A stretch of DNA of 64,000 nt from Schistosoma haematobium (Eukaryota; Platyhelminthes; Trematoda; Strigeidida; Schistosomatidae): positions 32,136,616 to 32,200,615 of the forward strand of contig NC_067196.1 of NCBI RefSeq assembly GCF_000699445.3, written 5' to 3'. The notes beneath the pieces were generated by a model. The model saw nothing but the letters and a program-made list of their open reading frames with translations. It was not told where the DNA came from and searched no databases. The stretch's first letter is position 1. Every line of letters starts with the position of its first letter. Positions 34,413-45,985 of this stretch are shown here, one piece after another. The translations under genes and the position numbers were made by a program.

Positions 34413-35458
34413 GGATTCTTTTAAATAAATAATATATAAAAAATAAAAGTTACTCATTTTGTCTTACTCATAGTGTTAAACTAGTGAATTTTAAAAAAAG
34501 TAATTCTACTAAACTGTAGATAGTTAATATTAACTATTATAGTGAATAAAACACGGGTGGGGACAATCAAATTATATTTAGCACAGAATTACAGTTACTT
34601 GGTAAAATAGAAAAACCATACTATAATACTTGATTTGCAAAATGTTCAATAAGTCTCGAACTTTGTTGTTCTTTCATTTCTATACTAATTGCTTTGTGTT
34701 CCCGCTCTTCCTTTCTTGATCTTTCCCATCTTCTGCTGCCAGACATTACATTCCTGACTCGCGTCATATACTACTTATATCAATATAACTAGCAAGCACC
34801 ACACTATGTAGAGAGCAGTTTTTATATACATGATTTTAAACATTCTTTTTTTCAAATTTTAACTCCGCTTTAAAATACTTATCAGATGAACCACGGGAAA
34901 GTACACCAATGTGTTCATTTGACCAGGATATTTTTCAGTAAAACGTTTATTAATTAAAAATAGAGTATAGCATTGTATTTCTGAAATTATGAAGTATGTT
35001 TCACTTTGAAATGTGAAGAATTTAACTGGACAGTTGATGAGGCCTAATCACCCTAATCAGAATAAACGATGTGTATACTTGGATATTTCTGTAATTAAGT
35101 CATACTTTTAAACTATAAATTTGTTATTAATCATTTTATTTAGAATCTATACCTATTAAGGATATTTATGATTTAAAAAGCAATTACTTGTAGTATTAGT
35201 GTTACAGATACAAAACAAGCGTTTCTTTAAGAAGTGAGAATTCAGTTGAGTATAATAAACACTTCGTTTCAGTTGAAAACTGACGGTAGATTCAACAATT
35301 AGTGTTTCAGAGTTAGACTTGAATAATAATAAAAAAAATATATTCGCATATATTTTAGTGTAAAGAGTCCTTTTTACAATGCCATGATTAAATTTCAAAA
35401 TCAAGGCTTCTGATTTGAACATGGTCACAATAGGGATTGTGTAAACTGAAAGTGTGTT
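34413..35458. other. AT-rich non-coding stretch
   Basis: No supported feature; the 90-codon frame at 35156-35428 has no motif. Confidence 0.4.
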
Positions 35459-35592
35459 GATTACAACTGATTGATTACTGGGTAGTGATCAATGTCATTT
35501 GTCATAGGTTCTTCTTAGTGCAGATTGAATCCTATCAAGGAAGTTGTAATGTGGCCACTAGTCTAGCGTGTTGATTATTGAATTGCAATTGT
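35459..35592 (-). mobile_element. TIR element M2, partial copy
   Basis: Starts with a TIR-like ttacaactgattgattactg then gtagtgatcaatgtca and continues with an interior matching the reverse complement of 43226-43393 (gtgcagat.gaat.ctatc, aagttg.aatgtg.ccac, agtctag). The second TIR is not preserved. Confidence 0.65.
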
Positions 35593-36436
35593 TTTACTGG
35601 CGTCTGTTTTAAACTACCATCAAAAAGGTGATTTATAAGTATTACGAAATACATTTTATTCGCCAGATTCGAGATAATGTTTACATTTGATAAAACCGAA
35701 GGTGTTAGTACTGAATATATTTTTACTGAATTACATTTGATAATGACAATGTAATTAACTCACTGTTCTCAGAGCAAAATTATGAAGAGCTTAAGACATA
35801 GTACTGATCATTCAGAGGCTCGGATATGATATTTGATGTCGAGAAAAACAGACCAGTAATAGTATTTGATAGTTCTTCATTTTCATAATTCAGTATAAAC
35901 ATACCATTAAATAGATGTAAATTTGTTTTATCATGTGACGGTATTAATCTACACTAAACGTTCTAATGTTTTATTTTATTTCAATGTAATGTTTGAGTTT
36001 TTCATTAACTAAAAATCATAACGATGTTATCAAAAGATAGTTAATGATAGTTTATGAATTCATCGAATGTCGTGAGGAGGATAATCTGTTGAATGTTCCT
36101 TTTGGCATTAAATTATGTGGTGTATAAATTCACAAACTAGGTCATTTCTTTGCTCATGTTTGTTTAACTTGTTTTGACTAACTAATGTTGATGGTAATGA
36201 TGGATCTTTATTTATGTTTTTAAATTACTGGTATTGGATTCTATTTAAAATGTGTTTTATTAAGAGCATTATAGATCCTTTGAAATGACAAGACCTTTAA
36301 GCTTCCTAAAACTATGCATTTTTCAATGAAATTCGTTAAACGAAATTACGTTCATTTTGATGAAAATTTTAAATATTTTCATTGAACCTGAATTTATTAA
36401 CATGTTTCGATGAAACTATTAAATTGATAGATTTTT
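35593..36436. other. AT-rich non-coding stretch
   Basis: No supported feature. Confidence 0.4.
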
Positions 36437-36560
36437 AATAGTTGTGATCATGAGTCAATCGAGGCTAGACCATCAGTGCTTCCAGGTTTTTCCATGGTGG
36501 TCTAGCTTCAATTGACTCATGATCTCAACTACTAGAATTACTATGATATCTACAGAACCT
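36437..36560. mobile_element. S2 minimal fold-back (hairpin of two terminal arms)
   Basis: The left arm (about 36437-36474, agttgtgatcatgagtcaat...gaccat) is the inverse of the right arm (about 36496-36532, atggtggtctagcttcaatt...caacta). The loop is cagtgcttccaggtttttcc, which begins exactly where the S2 hammerhead would cleave. No tRNA-like part. The sense tail continues to about 36560. Confidence 0.75.
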
Positions 36561-36764
36561 CTTCTGATACATTTTTGTTGCAAAAATGATGTAATTTATT
36601 TTACTCGAACTTCATAGTGTTTAAATAATTCATCCTCTTTTTAAATAGTGAAAAAATGTGGAATAACTACTAAATAAGTAATCATGAGTTCCTAAACTAC
36701 ATATATTTATTTTAAAGTTAATTTGCTTAAGTAGAAGCTTTTTTTAAAACTAATAATTATCTGA

Positions 36765-36975
36765 ACATGATGAACGGATCAATGTTGGATCACCATTGAG
36801 AACCTGGAAGCACTCGACCGTTGTTTCGTCTTAGTATAGGCCTCCTCGGCAGTGCGCATGCGGGAGTCAAACCGAGGACCTTAGGTCTCACTCGAGAACG
36901 CCTAACCCCTAGACCACTGGGCTGACATCCAACAGTGTTAATGCCTAACTTCAAAAAATTCACGATACTGTCTGT
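36765..36975 (-). mobile_element. S2 repeat, decayed ribozyme
   Basis: Minus strand: tRNA-like region (GGTCTAGGGGTTAGGCG, B-box remnant CGGTTTGACTCCCGC) then a hammerhead-like block 36808-36860 with CCGAGGA for CTGANGA, GAAA kept. Stem I (GCACTG..AGTGC) partly kept. Confidence 0.7.
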
Positions 36976-37382
36976 CTGAACTCCATTAATAATGTCATTT
37001 CAAGTTGTTTAATTAGAAACTGTAAACTATTCAGTGAGTAGTTAGACAGTGAACTTTTAAATTTTATGGTAGTTTGATCGAAATAAAGTCAGTAGAACAT
37101 TCATATGCCATTTTAAAATTATGGTCATCCATAAAAAACGAATGTATGTAATGAAAATTCAACTGTATAGAGTTATTCTATGCCAACGAATTTTATTATA
37201 TAAGTACATTAAGGATATTATCATAGCTCTGAACAGAATTATTTCAGTTAACTGGTTGAGCTAACTGAAACGACAAAAATTGTATCGTATGGGTAGTTTG
37301 AACTTAGATGAGGAGTACATGAATCTACTCAAATCCGATCAATGTTGAATGGACAATAATCTCAATTACTCAATCTAGTGTC
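36976..37382. other. AT-rich non-coding stretch
   Basis: No supported feature. Confidence 0.4.
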
Positions 37383-37478
37383 AGAAGTGGGATTCGAACC
37401 CATGCCCTCAGAGTGAGGTGGGACCTGAACGCAGCGCCTAGGACTGCCCGATTATTCTAACCACAATGACCCCAATTA
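37383..37478 (-). mobile_element. tRNA-like (pol III-box) repeat
   Basis: Minus strand: A-box-like TGGTTAGAATAATCGGGC and a perfect B box GGTTCGAATCCC about 60 nt later. No foldable cloverleaf, so it is a tRNA-derived SINE piece rather than a tRNA gene. Differs from S1 and S2. Confidence 0.55.
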
Positions 37479-39755
37479 TTTAGTATTTAATTCTTAACAT
37501 TAAAACAATATGAATTCAGTGACTTCCGATATTCTTCTCTCATTCAGACTTCAAAATGAGGTATTTAATGACATGAATTTACTACAAAACCTATATTTTA
37601 GTTAGTTCTTAATGTGTTGTCAACATCTAGTTTATTTTTGTTGAAATAAACTATACTAAGAAATAAATCGAATAATATCATCAATCAATTCATAACTCGT
37701 CGAATAACAAGATTATGATCATCACCAATTGACTAGTATTGAACTGTAGTTTTTGAGTACAACTATAATACAATAAAGCAGTTCATTTCAGTCCTTAATT
37801 TTATGGGAAGATCATTAACGGTCGTTTCGATTGATCGTCCCTATTTTAAAATCATTGGGAATGGTTAACATCTCCAGGACACAAATCATAATCTTATGTA
37901 TTCCTAATTTTGTATTGTTGTTGAGTAAGTAATTGTGTATGATGACTGATAAACAGAATTTTTAAAATGTACATTGAATACATGTTTATTCAGATTATTG
38001 TGATAAATGCATGTCCTCATAGTCTCACTCGATAAACCAGTACAACCGTACATATTTTACATACATCATATTATATATGATGCTTTATGAAAGTATCAAA
38101 ATGGTTAGAATGAAATATAAGGAGAATTATGTCCATTATCAGTTTAAGATATGAGTGTATTATTATGTGTTTGATAAAGATCATGTCGACAATAAACACG
38201 TTATTTTCAGGTAAATAACTAATAATCACGAGAAATGGGTTGAAATAAACAGAAGGTGATAGATTCTTATAATGATTATATATATCAATCCGTAAACAAA
38301 ATATTATTTGGAATGACCTACATAAGTAAAAAGGGTATAGTCTGTTAGAGATAATCTTAAACATACACACACATTTAGATAAATATTTTTCATTTGACTT
38401 AAATTAGCATAGTATATAATTATATATTTTCTATCACAAATATAATCTCAGAGGAGAAAAATAAACTCACATGTTTGGAGGTGGGATTTTTTCGAGTTAA
38501 AACAAATTGTAGTTGAGAGGGTGTTGGTACTTGAAAACTCCATAAAGTCTTTCTATTACTTCGTGAAGTTTCTTACCAGATCAAGTCACTGAGCATTGCA
38601 GTACAATGTACTCATTACTAGCTAAAAACAGTCTATGAAAACCCTTCGATCTAGATTTCATTTTAGTTAAAACTAGTCAGAAATATATGTATCTGTGAAC
38701 CAGATATTGATGCTATTCATGCAGCTCGAACATGGATACCTTGATGACATACTTCTTACTAGTGAAGTGACCGATTATCATAATTATAAGTTGCGTTTAT
38801 AATGTGAATTTTGTGTATAGTATAACACTGTAAGAACCTTCATAAACAGTACGATCAAACACTTAGCGCATGGTTCATCGTTATGATTTAGAACGTTCCG
38901 ATGACCCACCGTTTGAGCATTATATATATAATCCATAATGTTTCGAAAATAATTACGAAATACACATAGCTTTAAAAATATTGCAAACGATATAATATTG
39001 AAGAATAACGATTACTCATACACACATTCCTCACATTGAGACAAATCGATAGTAGCTGATGCGTTACTGCTTATAAAGTTGTATTTGCATTATTCAACTC
39101 ATGATAGATCCATTTTCAATCTTTCATTCCACAGGAAGTAAATTATGTAACCTATCAAACACTTTTATTTGGAGATCGCTCAGTAGTATTTTTGTTCAGG
39201 TTTGTTCGATGGTAATTTCTAATACAAGTTAATTCCACCCTTGTGATTTTTCTATAGAGCCTGACCTCTTTACGACTATGTAAGACAATTGAACAACGGT
39301 TTGTATGTGAACCTAAAATTGTTGGTGTAGTGTGGCGTTAAAATAAAAATAGAGTAAACAGTGTTATTCTCACCATATTGATGATTGTCTTTTTATATTT
39401 ATGAAAATCTTTATAGATCAGGGTAATTAATTCATGTAACGAAGCCTAATTCAAATGACAGATGTTGAAAAACGTAAACTGTCATAGTTAAGAGTTGTTT
39501 GAATATCACTTTAAATAATGTACTTCAGTATGTTAATGTAAAATATCTGTTTTCTTATTATTTCAACTTATCTAGTATCTGGGATCTTTCAGGATTAAAG
39601 ATTATTAGGAATAAATTATATGTATGGCTGATCTGAATTTAAAATTTATTTACTCGTCACACTAAATGGAGTGTAAATGATTGGTCTCTTTCTGGCATAT
39701 TTGCATTCTATCCGGATCGCCTTGATATTTTCAATAAGTAACAAGCATTTTAAGT
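37479..39755. other. AT-rich non-coding stretch
   Basis: No supported feature; the 99-codon frame at 38071-38370 has no recognisable domain and low-complexity content. Confidence 0.4.
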
Positions 39756-39920
39756 ATAGATGGGTGGTGATTGGTAGTTGAGTCCATAACGTGCGTTCCT
39801 TCCTATTTAGGCCTCGTCAGCCGGATTGACCTGTATCCCAGAGTTAATGTTGACTCTTGGGTTCGATTCTAGTACTTCTCGCTTCAAATGTCATCGGGTT
39901 ATTGATCTGGTTACTGAATA
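39756..39920 (-). mobile_element. S1 repeat, decayed
   Basis: Minus strand: B-box remnant (AATCGAACCC), then CTGACGAG followed by a changed stem II and GGAA instead of GAAA (39782-39828). Predicted inactive. Confidence 0.6.
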
Positions 39921-40353
39921 CACATAGCGTTTGGAATGTGTAATGGGGTGAATTCAAATTCATATATACTGGTTATTGAAGCGAAAATGTTGGTGATGTC
40001 TTAATGCAAAGTGAGTCTCTAGATTGGTAGACTTATTAGATGGTCTGTACAGCAACTTATTCAACTAAAAAATTTAGAATTCCTTTCAATACATAAATTC
40101 CTTAAACTGATATCTCAAATTAGTTCACTTGATGACTATATTTCGTATAATTTCTGTCTATAATGTCTCAAGTGATCAGTATAAGACTTGAACACCAATA
40201 CTAGAAACTAAATTTATTCACCTGATAAATATCAAACAAGTATCAAATATGACTATTGAATTCGACTGTTAACACATGTTATCAGAGATCTCCTGAAAAA
40301 AAAACCATTAAAAAAATAATTTTTTGACTATTTGTGAAGTATGTTTAGTATTA
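39921..40353. other. AT-rich non-coding stretch
   Basis: No supported feature. Confidence 0.4.
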
Positions 40354-40366
40354 CATTCACTTGTTA
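40354..40366. repeat. Target-site duplication around RTE copy F
   Basis: CATTCACTTGTTA, repeated exactly at 40398-40410. Confidence 0.88.
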
Positions 40367-40397
40367 CTTACGCCTGTTACTCCCAATGGAGCATAGG
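40367..40397 (-). mobile_element. 31-bp RTE-like insertion (copy F)
   Basis: Only the last 31 bases of the element are present: the C-terminal codons for CSIGSNR and the GTAAG tail, on the minus strand. The sequence matches copies B and C. The flanking 13-bp direct repeats show it was inserted as such, not left by deletion. Confidence 0.88.
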
Positions 40398-40410
40398 CAT
40401 TCACTTGTTA
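40398..40410. repeat. Target-site duplication around RTE copy F
   Basis: Exact match to 40354-40366. Confidence 0.88.
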
Positions 40411-40751
40411 ACTAGACTATATTACAACTATAATTTCATCATTATTTTTTTATATTGCTTATTTGATAGACCACAATAAAAGTAATTACAATAATATTCA
40501 GTGGTTATCCATTTCATATTATATAACATTTTAATAAAGCAAGAACAAATGATCAAAGAGAAATAACGTATATTGGCATACGATTAAGCTTAATGATATC
40601 ATTAATCTTATAACATAATTATTAGCTGATTAGTGAGATGATTTTATTGTTTTGTTGATTCAAATCTAGTTTATTTATATGATTAAAGTACTGATGATAT
40701 TTTGAATGTTTAGATTCATTTGACTAATGTTGTCAAAATAAAACACATTCA

Positions 40752-40795
40752 GTAAATCACAATGTTCTAATTTTCTAACAGCATATTTTGAATAA
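40752..40795. repeat. 44-bp direct repeat flanking Penelope-like copy
   Basis: Matches 41766-41809 at 41 of 44 positions (gtaaat.acaatgttctaat then tttctaa..gcatattttg then aataa). Confidence 0.85.
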
Positions 40796-41765
40796 ACGGA
40801 ATACACCCATTATGACATTAAATAAGAAAGATTAGTTCAGCGAAGAGTTCTCTTTTCGGTGAATTCATTTTCAAAGCGGTACAACCGCAAACATATATAT
40901 ACTTATTTTTACAGGATAATAATAATACTGATAATAAACTTGTTATACATGGTGACAGTAAAGTTAAATAAACAAAGGTATTAAAAAATGTAAAAAATTT
41001 TAAAACAAGGAAAGTTTAATAATCGTTTGATTGTTAATGGCTTAAGTATTCATCAAAAGATAGATAGGGAAATTATCATTGGGAAAAGATCGTTCAGCAT
41101 GATAAAATAAAATGTTGAAACAGAGCTGAAATGTAATCAGAATGATAGTGGAAGTAAAAACAAACCAGTTGTGGGTAGAAGATTTAAAGGGAAGATGGAA
41201 GGTGGAGCAGATGGCTGTAAAGGAACAAGAGTATGAAAAAGAGAGAAAAATTTAGTACATTAAGACCATGATAGAAGTAGAGGTTGTATTAGTCTCTTTT
41301 GCACACACAATTCTGGTTTTTACAGATGTATGGCTAATGCTTCGGCAATGCAAAGAAAATGCACTCTGTCTTAGGAAGACTTCTACTTACCTTGTAGATG
41401 ACCTTGAACACAGAGTCTGTCTTGATTGAATGACCTGTGTTCACAATGTGTTCGATTATTGAACTACTTATTGAGCCGTTGCCTCCTCTTTTTAGCCACT
41501 CCGGACAATGTTCTTGAATTCTTTTGGATAAAGTGCTCATCCAACGACCTATATATCTAACTCCACAAGAGCAGGTAAATTGGTAAATGTACGTTGAGTT
41601 GGTCAGATGCGATAATTTATCTTTCAGATTACTGGTGAACAATGGCTGGCAAATCTCCTGGAACCCGTTAGAAAACGCATTTGTAAGCATTCCGTAGGCG
41701 ATACTTTTGAATTTATCGAGCACATAAAAGAAGTGAATGTAAGTGACAAAGTTATGCTACGTCCG
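40796..41765 (-). mobile_element. Penelope-like element P1, 5'-truncated copy
   Basis: About 970 bp between the two 44-bp direct repeats. Minus strand: GIY-YIG endonuclease coding region, then a long 3' untranslated region (41333 down to 40796). The 3' region includes a GCGGT/ACCGC hairpin near 40887-40899 and is alignable at 20396-20575. The part around 41160-41620 is alignable with 62604-63022 on the opposite strand. The RT domain is missing, as expected for 5' truncation. Confidence 0.8.
41334..41723 (-). CDS. Penelope-like GIY-YIG endonuclease fragment, 129 aa
   Basis: C-terminal nuclease domain of a Penelope-like polyprotein, which normally cuts target DNA for reverse transcription. Seen: IYQF (residues 46-49, GIY position), a CSC pair at 51-53, RYIG (56-59, YIG position), Arg in LSKRIQEH (about 68), and EH at 91-92 followed by NTGHSI, as in the family. 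The frame is open to its stop, but the RT part that should precede it is absent, so this is a truncated and presumably inactive piece. The Met at the start is inside the domain boundary, not a natural start. Confidence 0.8.
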   Translation of the reverse strand: MLDKFKSIAYGMLTNAFSNGFQEICQPLFTSNLKDKLSHLTNSTYIYQFTCSCGVRYIGRWMSTLSKRIQEHCPEWLKRGGNGSISSSIIEHIVNTGHSIKTDSVFKVIYKVSRSLPKTECIFFALPKH

Positions 41766-41809
41766 GTAAATAACAATGTTCTAATTTTCTAATCGCATAT
41801 TTTGAATAA
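41766..41809. repeat. 44-bp direct repeat flanking Penelope-like copy
   Basis: See 40752-40795. Confidence 0.85.
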
Positions 41810-42286
41810 TATATTCAATGAATATGCAAAACAAAATGATATAACTGCCTAAAACAAAACACTTGTAGAATTTAGAATTATTCCCTACCCTCAATGTTCA
41901 CTGTTTGCACATTAACGTGATTCAGTCATTTGAAGTTTATATTTTCCCGACGAACTGGTTTATTTTGAAGACGGATATTACTGTGATGAAAGCTTGAATA
42001 TGGATGTATTTCATTCTTTTGATTAAATATATATCTATTTTTCGAAATATGAATTAAAATTACACATTAGAAGTGTTTATTAACGTGTGGTGTTTATTAT
42101 AAGAACCCTTCCACAGTCCATTTCATTTTAATTACTATTATGATTATTATTATGAATTCTTGAAAACTTGGATGAACAGGCTGCAAATAAACTATGAATC
42201 AAATACTACCAATTGTGTGCCCTAACGAATAAATCGCTTTACTTATATTTTAGCATAACAGTTTCGCATTCAACACTTTATATTAT
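41810..42286. other. AT-rich non-coding stretch
   Basis: No supported feature. Confidence 0.4.
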
Positions 42287-42632
42287 GCTCACTAGTAACA
42301 GTCTGCAAGAGGTATTTCCTAGAGTTCTAGTGAGAAGCCGTGACCAATGGAGTTTACCCGGGGTCTGTTGTGAAATAGTAACTCACTGAAGACAATTGTA
42401 AACGTTAGTGCAATTTCATGGATTGATCGAAGTTAGACATTAACACCGCTGAATGCAGGTTCGGTAACTTAGAAATCTGAGACCAATAAGTCCTAGGTTC
42501 GAGTTTTCAGAGGTGAGATTGTGGATACTCACTTCTGAGAAGTTCCATACTAGGATGAAGTGGCCATCTAGTGCCTCGAGGTTTTCCATGATTGTATATC
42601 TTCAATTAATTCAAGAATTCAACTAATTAGTA
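42287..42632 (+). mobile_element. S2 repeat, decayed ribozyme
   Basis: Plus strand, with the long S2 5' part (tcactagtaacagtctgc), tRNA-like centre, B box CTAGGTTCGAGTT, then a hammerhead-like block about 42525-42575 with CTGAGAA and GAAG in the core, so broken. The terminal arm follows (ttccatgattgtatatcttc). Confidence 0.65.
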
Positions 42633-43225
42633 AAAAGTGACTTGAGAAAAATTTATATTAAGTAATGGTTTTTACTTTTTCCGACAATGTTTTACAATAG
42701 TGGCTTTATTTTACATCAAACTATAACCACAATTAAGAGAATATTTTAATGTAATATTCTCATGATTATTCTACTATTTGAAAACAAATGATTTACCAAT
42801 AAAGAAAACTCAACATTTCATTCAGTTAATAAAAGTTCTTAATAATTCACCAAATTTACTATCAATATCAAATACTTCCTTTATTAATTTAAAAGATTGT
42901 AACTAACGATTACTGAACTTATGAAACTGGTTACATTAATTAAATTTCTATTATATGATTCACTGTATAAAATGGTGCATGGAATAGATTTTCATGCGAA
43001 AATTTCAAATATTCGGTCATTAATACATTAAACTTAGTTCATGTTAAATTTTGTCCTTAAATACAGTTAAGGAAATTTAATTTATTCTGTTGTAAAATGA
43101 TTTAATTTTTCTTTACATGGGCCACCTTGATCGTTAAGTTTTTCCACTTCATTGAATAATTCACTTGATAAATTATATTCATATTAAGCTTAGAAAGACG
43201 TTTTTCCTTACATTACATGAATATT
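42633..43225. other. AT-rich non-coding stretch
   Basis: No supported feature. Confidence 0.4.
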
Positions 43226-43393
43226 TACAATTGATTGGTCACTGGGTGGTGATCATATTCGATGCACGCAATTCGAGTCACCTAGACTGGTGGTCACATT
43301 GCAACTTGGTCGATAGTATTCGATCTGCACTAGGTGGGAAATGACATACATGACATTGATCACGACCCAGTGATCAATCAATTGTAAATACAT
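43226..43393. mobile_element. TIR element M2 (about 165 bp, MITE-like)
   Basis: TIRs of about 34 bp: left tatttacaattgattggtca then ctgggtggtgatca, right inverse with about three mismatches, ending caatcaattgtaaata. No coding capacity. The TSD could not be decided; a short TA-type site is possible. Confidence 0.8.
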
Positions 43394-43407
43394 CTCAGTT
43401 TTTCAGG

Positions 43408-43605
43408 TCAGTCGCGGCACGGATAGCTCAGTGGCAACGTCTTTGACTATGAAGCTGGGTGACACGGGATCAAATCCGTCAGGGAGCATCAATTCCTTCA
43501 AGATTACAAGTATACCAAGTAGCACGAAACGTAGGTCCAGGATCGCCTGTTGACTACCTTCAACCACCATCTTGTTACATAAATATTTTAGCCACCAGTT
43601 ATTCA
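43408..43605 (+). mobile_element. tRNA-like SINE piece with hammerhead remnant
   Basis: A-box-like GGATAGCTCAGTGGC, B-box-like GGGATCAAATCC about 50 nt later, then gaaacgtaggtccagga near 43525, which resembles the 3' half of the S1 hammerhead. CTGANGA is not found. A third, older tRNA-like family, or a distant S1 relative. Confidence 0.5.
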
Positions 43606-45027
43606 CAATTTTCTGTTATACAAGACTAGAAAAGAAATTTAAGCTATGATAATTATGAAGTAAACTAAACAATTTGGTCTGGGAAATGTTTATAGTGATT
43701 TCAGCTATATTCTGTCATAAAGATCAAGTATATTCAAGGTAGATCATTAACCAAATTACGTTCCAATATAAAGCGTTACTTTATACATAGACTAATCATT
43801 TATTGATAGAATCTTTATTAAAGTATTTGTTTTAAATTTGGTTTTCATAATGACTATACCAGGATATCTACGTACCATAAATAGTATTAAAACTAATATT
43901 ATTCTGGTAACAGTAAATTAGTTTATAAATTTAGAATTATGAAATTAGAGTTTACGTTGATATTTCAAGAATAAAATAGAATTGGATAATTTGAAGAATG
44001 AAAGTATGAATAATAAATGAACTATGCAAGCTGCTACAAAAGCGTTAGGTTGGGCGACAACAATTACGTAAAAATATAAACGATAATTATACAAAAGTAA
44101 ACAAACAACAAATGCAATTTGAAAATGAGGAACAACAGATTTTTGAATTGTTTTCAACATTTATTTTCATTGAAGGACAAGTTAGTAAAATGTAATAAAC
44201 AGTTTTCGTCTGAAGAAGAAAGTTCTGTATGTTATTAAAAATTACAATGGCTTCTACAACTATGTTATAAAATAAACGGAATAGGGTAAGTCATTTCAAA
44301 ATCAGCATTCGAATAAATTGGTATCTTCTACTTTTTAGTGGAGCAAGTATAGAGCTCTTGACCACCGTTAAGTATCGTGTACCTTTCCATATGTTCTTCA
44401 GAAATCCGGTGACCAGTTTACTTATTTGTGGTCTTGATAAAATTAGCTTCGGAGGAGAAATTGAACCGATAAGGACTCACAAAAGATTGACAATGGTCCT
44501 TCTTATGACACTTTGGGACTGAACGTTAGTAAAATAAAGCGTTAAACTTAAATACAGTAATTGTCTCTCCGAAACCTCTCCTGAGAGACGAAAATAAAGA
44601 AGATGAAAGAAATATAAGAAAAACACTTCTATTAACAGCTTCTTCTTGAACGTCTGTCAATTCAATGTTTCATAAACCACCACTTCACTTAGAAAGGTTA
44701 AGAAATGTGTTTGAGTTATGTAGATGAGTCTGTAGTAGAACGTTTTCTTTACCTGAGTCATAACGCATCGGTGGATTGTTAGAAAATTATATTTTAATGA
44801 TAAGTAATTATTACATCGACAGTCAGCGTATTAAGTATTTTCTCATATTTCAATAAAACTAAGATAAAAGTAACATTATGACAACTTGAAATTAAAATAT
44901 AAAGTGCTCATTTATCACTTATCGTATTAGGTGTGGTTTATTTGTTTGTTACTGTGTATACACTTTTACGTGACTTATCTTTTCTGTTATATTTGAAACC
45001 TGTATTCTTGATATTTTTATTTGTAAC
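43606..45027. other. AT-rich non-coding stretch
   Basis: No supported feature. Confidence 0.4.
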
Positions 45028-45352
45028 CATGAACTGATTAATGTTAGACCACCAATGAAAACCTGTGAGGCAGTTACTCACTCGAGAAAATGGTGGACGG
45101 TCACACAATTTAGTAGATCGGTTGAAGTTGGACGCTAACACTGTTGGACGCCGGCTCAGTGGTCTAGATATTGAGCGTCCATGAGTGGGACTAATAGGTC
45201 CTGAATTCGAGTCCAGTGTACGAGATAGTGGATGCGCACTGCTGAGCAGTGCCACACTAGAACGAAATGGCCGTCCAGTGCTTCCAAGATTTCAATGGAG
45301 GTCTAACGTTGATCATTTCATGATCTCAATTAAAAACTCCACAATTCTATAC
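45028..45352 (+). mobile_element. S2 repeat, fold-back copy
   Basis: Left antisense arm (attaatgttagaccaccaat), tRNA-like centre (GGCTCAGTGGTCTAGATA, B box GAATTCGAGTCC), then a hammerhead block 45235-45285 with stem I GCACTG/CAGTGC and GAAA but CTGAGCA, i.e. the invariant G8 is C. The right sense arm follows (gaggtctaacgttgatcatt). Confidence 0.72.
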
Positions 45353-45384
45353 TGTCAATGATATTTTCCATTGCTTTTTAAAAC

Positions 45385-45403
45385 TATATATATATATATA
45401 TAT
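45385..45403. repeat. (TA)n microsatellite
   Basis: About nine TA units. Confidence 0.8.
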
Positions 45404-45830
45404 CCAGCCATGAGATTTAAATATAAAACAAAGGCAAACTCGCTTTTTTCTTCGCCCAAGTTTTTGGTTATGTTGATAATTAGTTTGTAACATGCAAACT
45501 ATCTTTGTACTATTCTGTTACGACACTTGGTGAAATAACTGGGCTTTAGTTTTTAGTGAACCTTATGTTTGAAATAAATCCAAACAGAAATCAATAATAG
45601 GATAATAAAGGTGAACTTGGTTCATACTGATATTTTCAGTATGTTCGAATTACCAATATTTTTCATTCATTTTCATGCGAATAAGAGATGTGAGTTTCTT
45701 TCCTTGTTATCACACTAACCGTCCTGATAGTTTTTGTTCATTATAAATCCGTTATTATTATCAGGCGATAGGATGAAGATTAAACTATCAGACAAACCTG
45801 GTTTTACCCAAAATGAATACTTTGATATTT
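45404..45830. other. AT-rich non-coding stretch
   Basis: No supported feature. Confidence 0.4.
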
Positions 45831-45985
45831 CACTAGTTGAAATCATAAATTAATTGAAGCTAGACCACCATGGAAAACCCGGAAGCACTGGACGGCCGTT
45901 TCGTGGTCTAGCTACAACTGACTCATGATTTCAACTAGTGAAATTTCTAAAATCTCCACAAAACCTTTTCTGATAGTTTAATATT
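45831..45985. mobile_element. S2 minimal fold-back
   Basis: The left arm 45834-45870 (ctagttgaaatcataaatta...gctagaccac) is the inverse of the right arm (about 45903-45939, ggtctagctacaactgactc...tcaactag). The roughly 35-nt loop holds the antisense half of the ribozyme (cactggacggccgtttcgt). There is no tRNA-like segment. Confidence 0.75.

Noticed and set aside
37383..37478. Possible tRNA genes (also 43415-43490 and the S1/S2 tRNA-like parts)
   Set aside because: A and B boxes are present but no acceptor-stem closure or cloverleaf could be drawn; they look tRNA-derived, not functional tRNAs.
41380..41400. GGTAAGT at a coding break in the P1 element, resembling a splice donor
   Set aside because: The frame reads through it in the 41.3-kb copy and no acceptor was found; the similarity is likely incidental.
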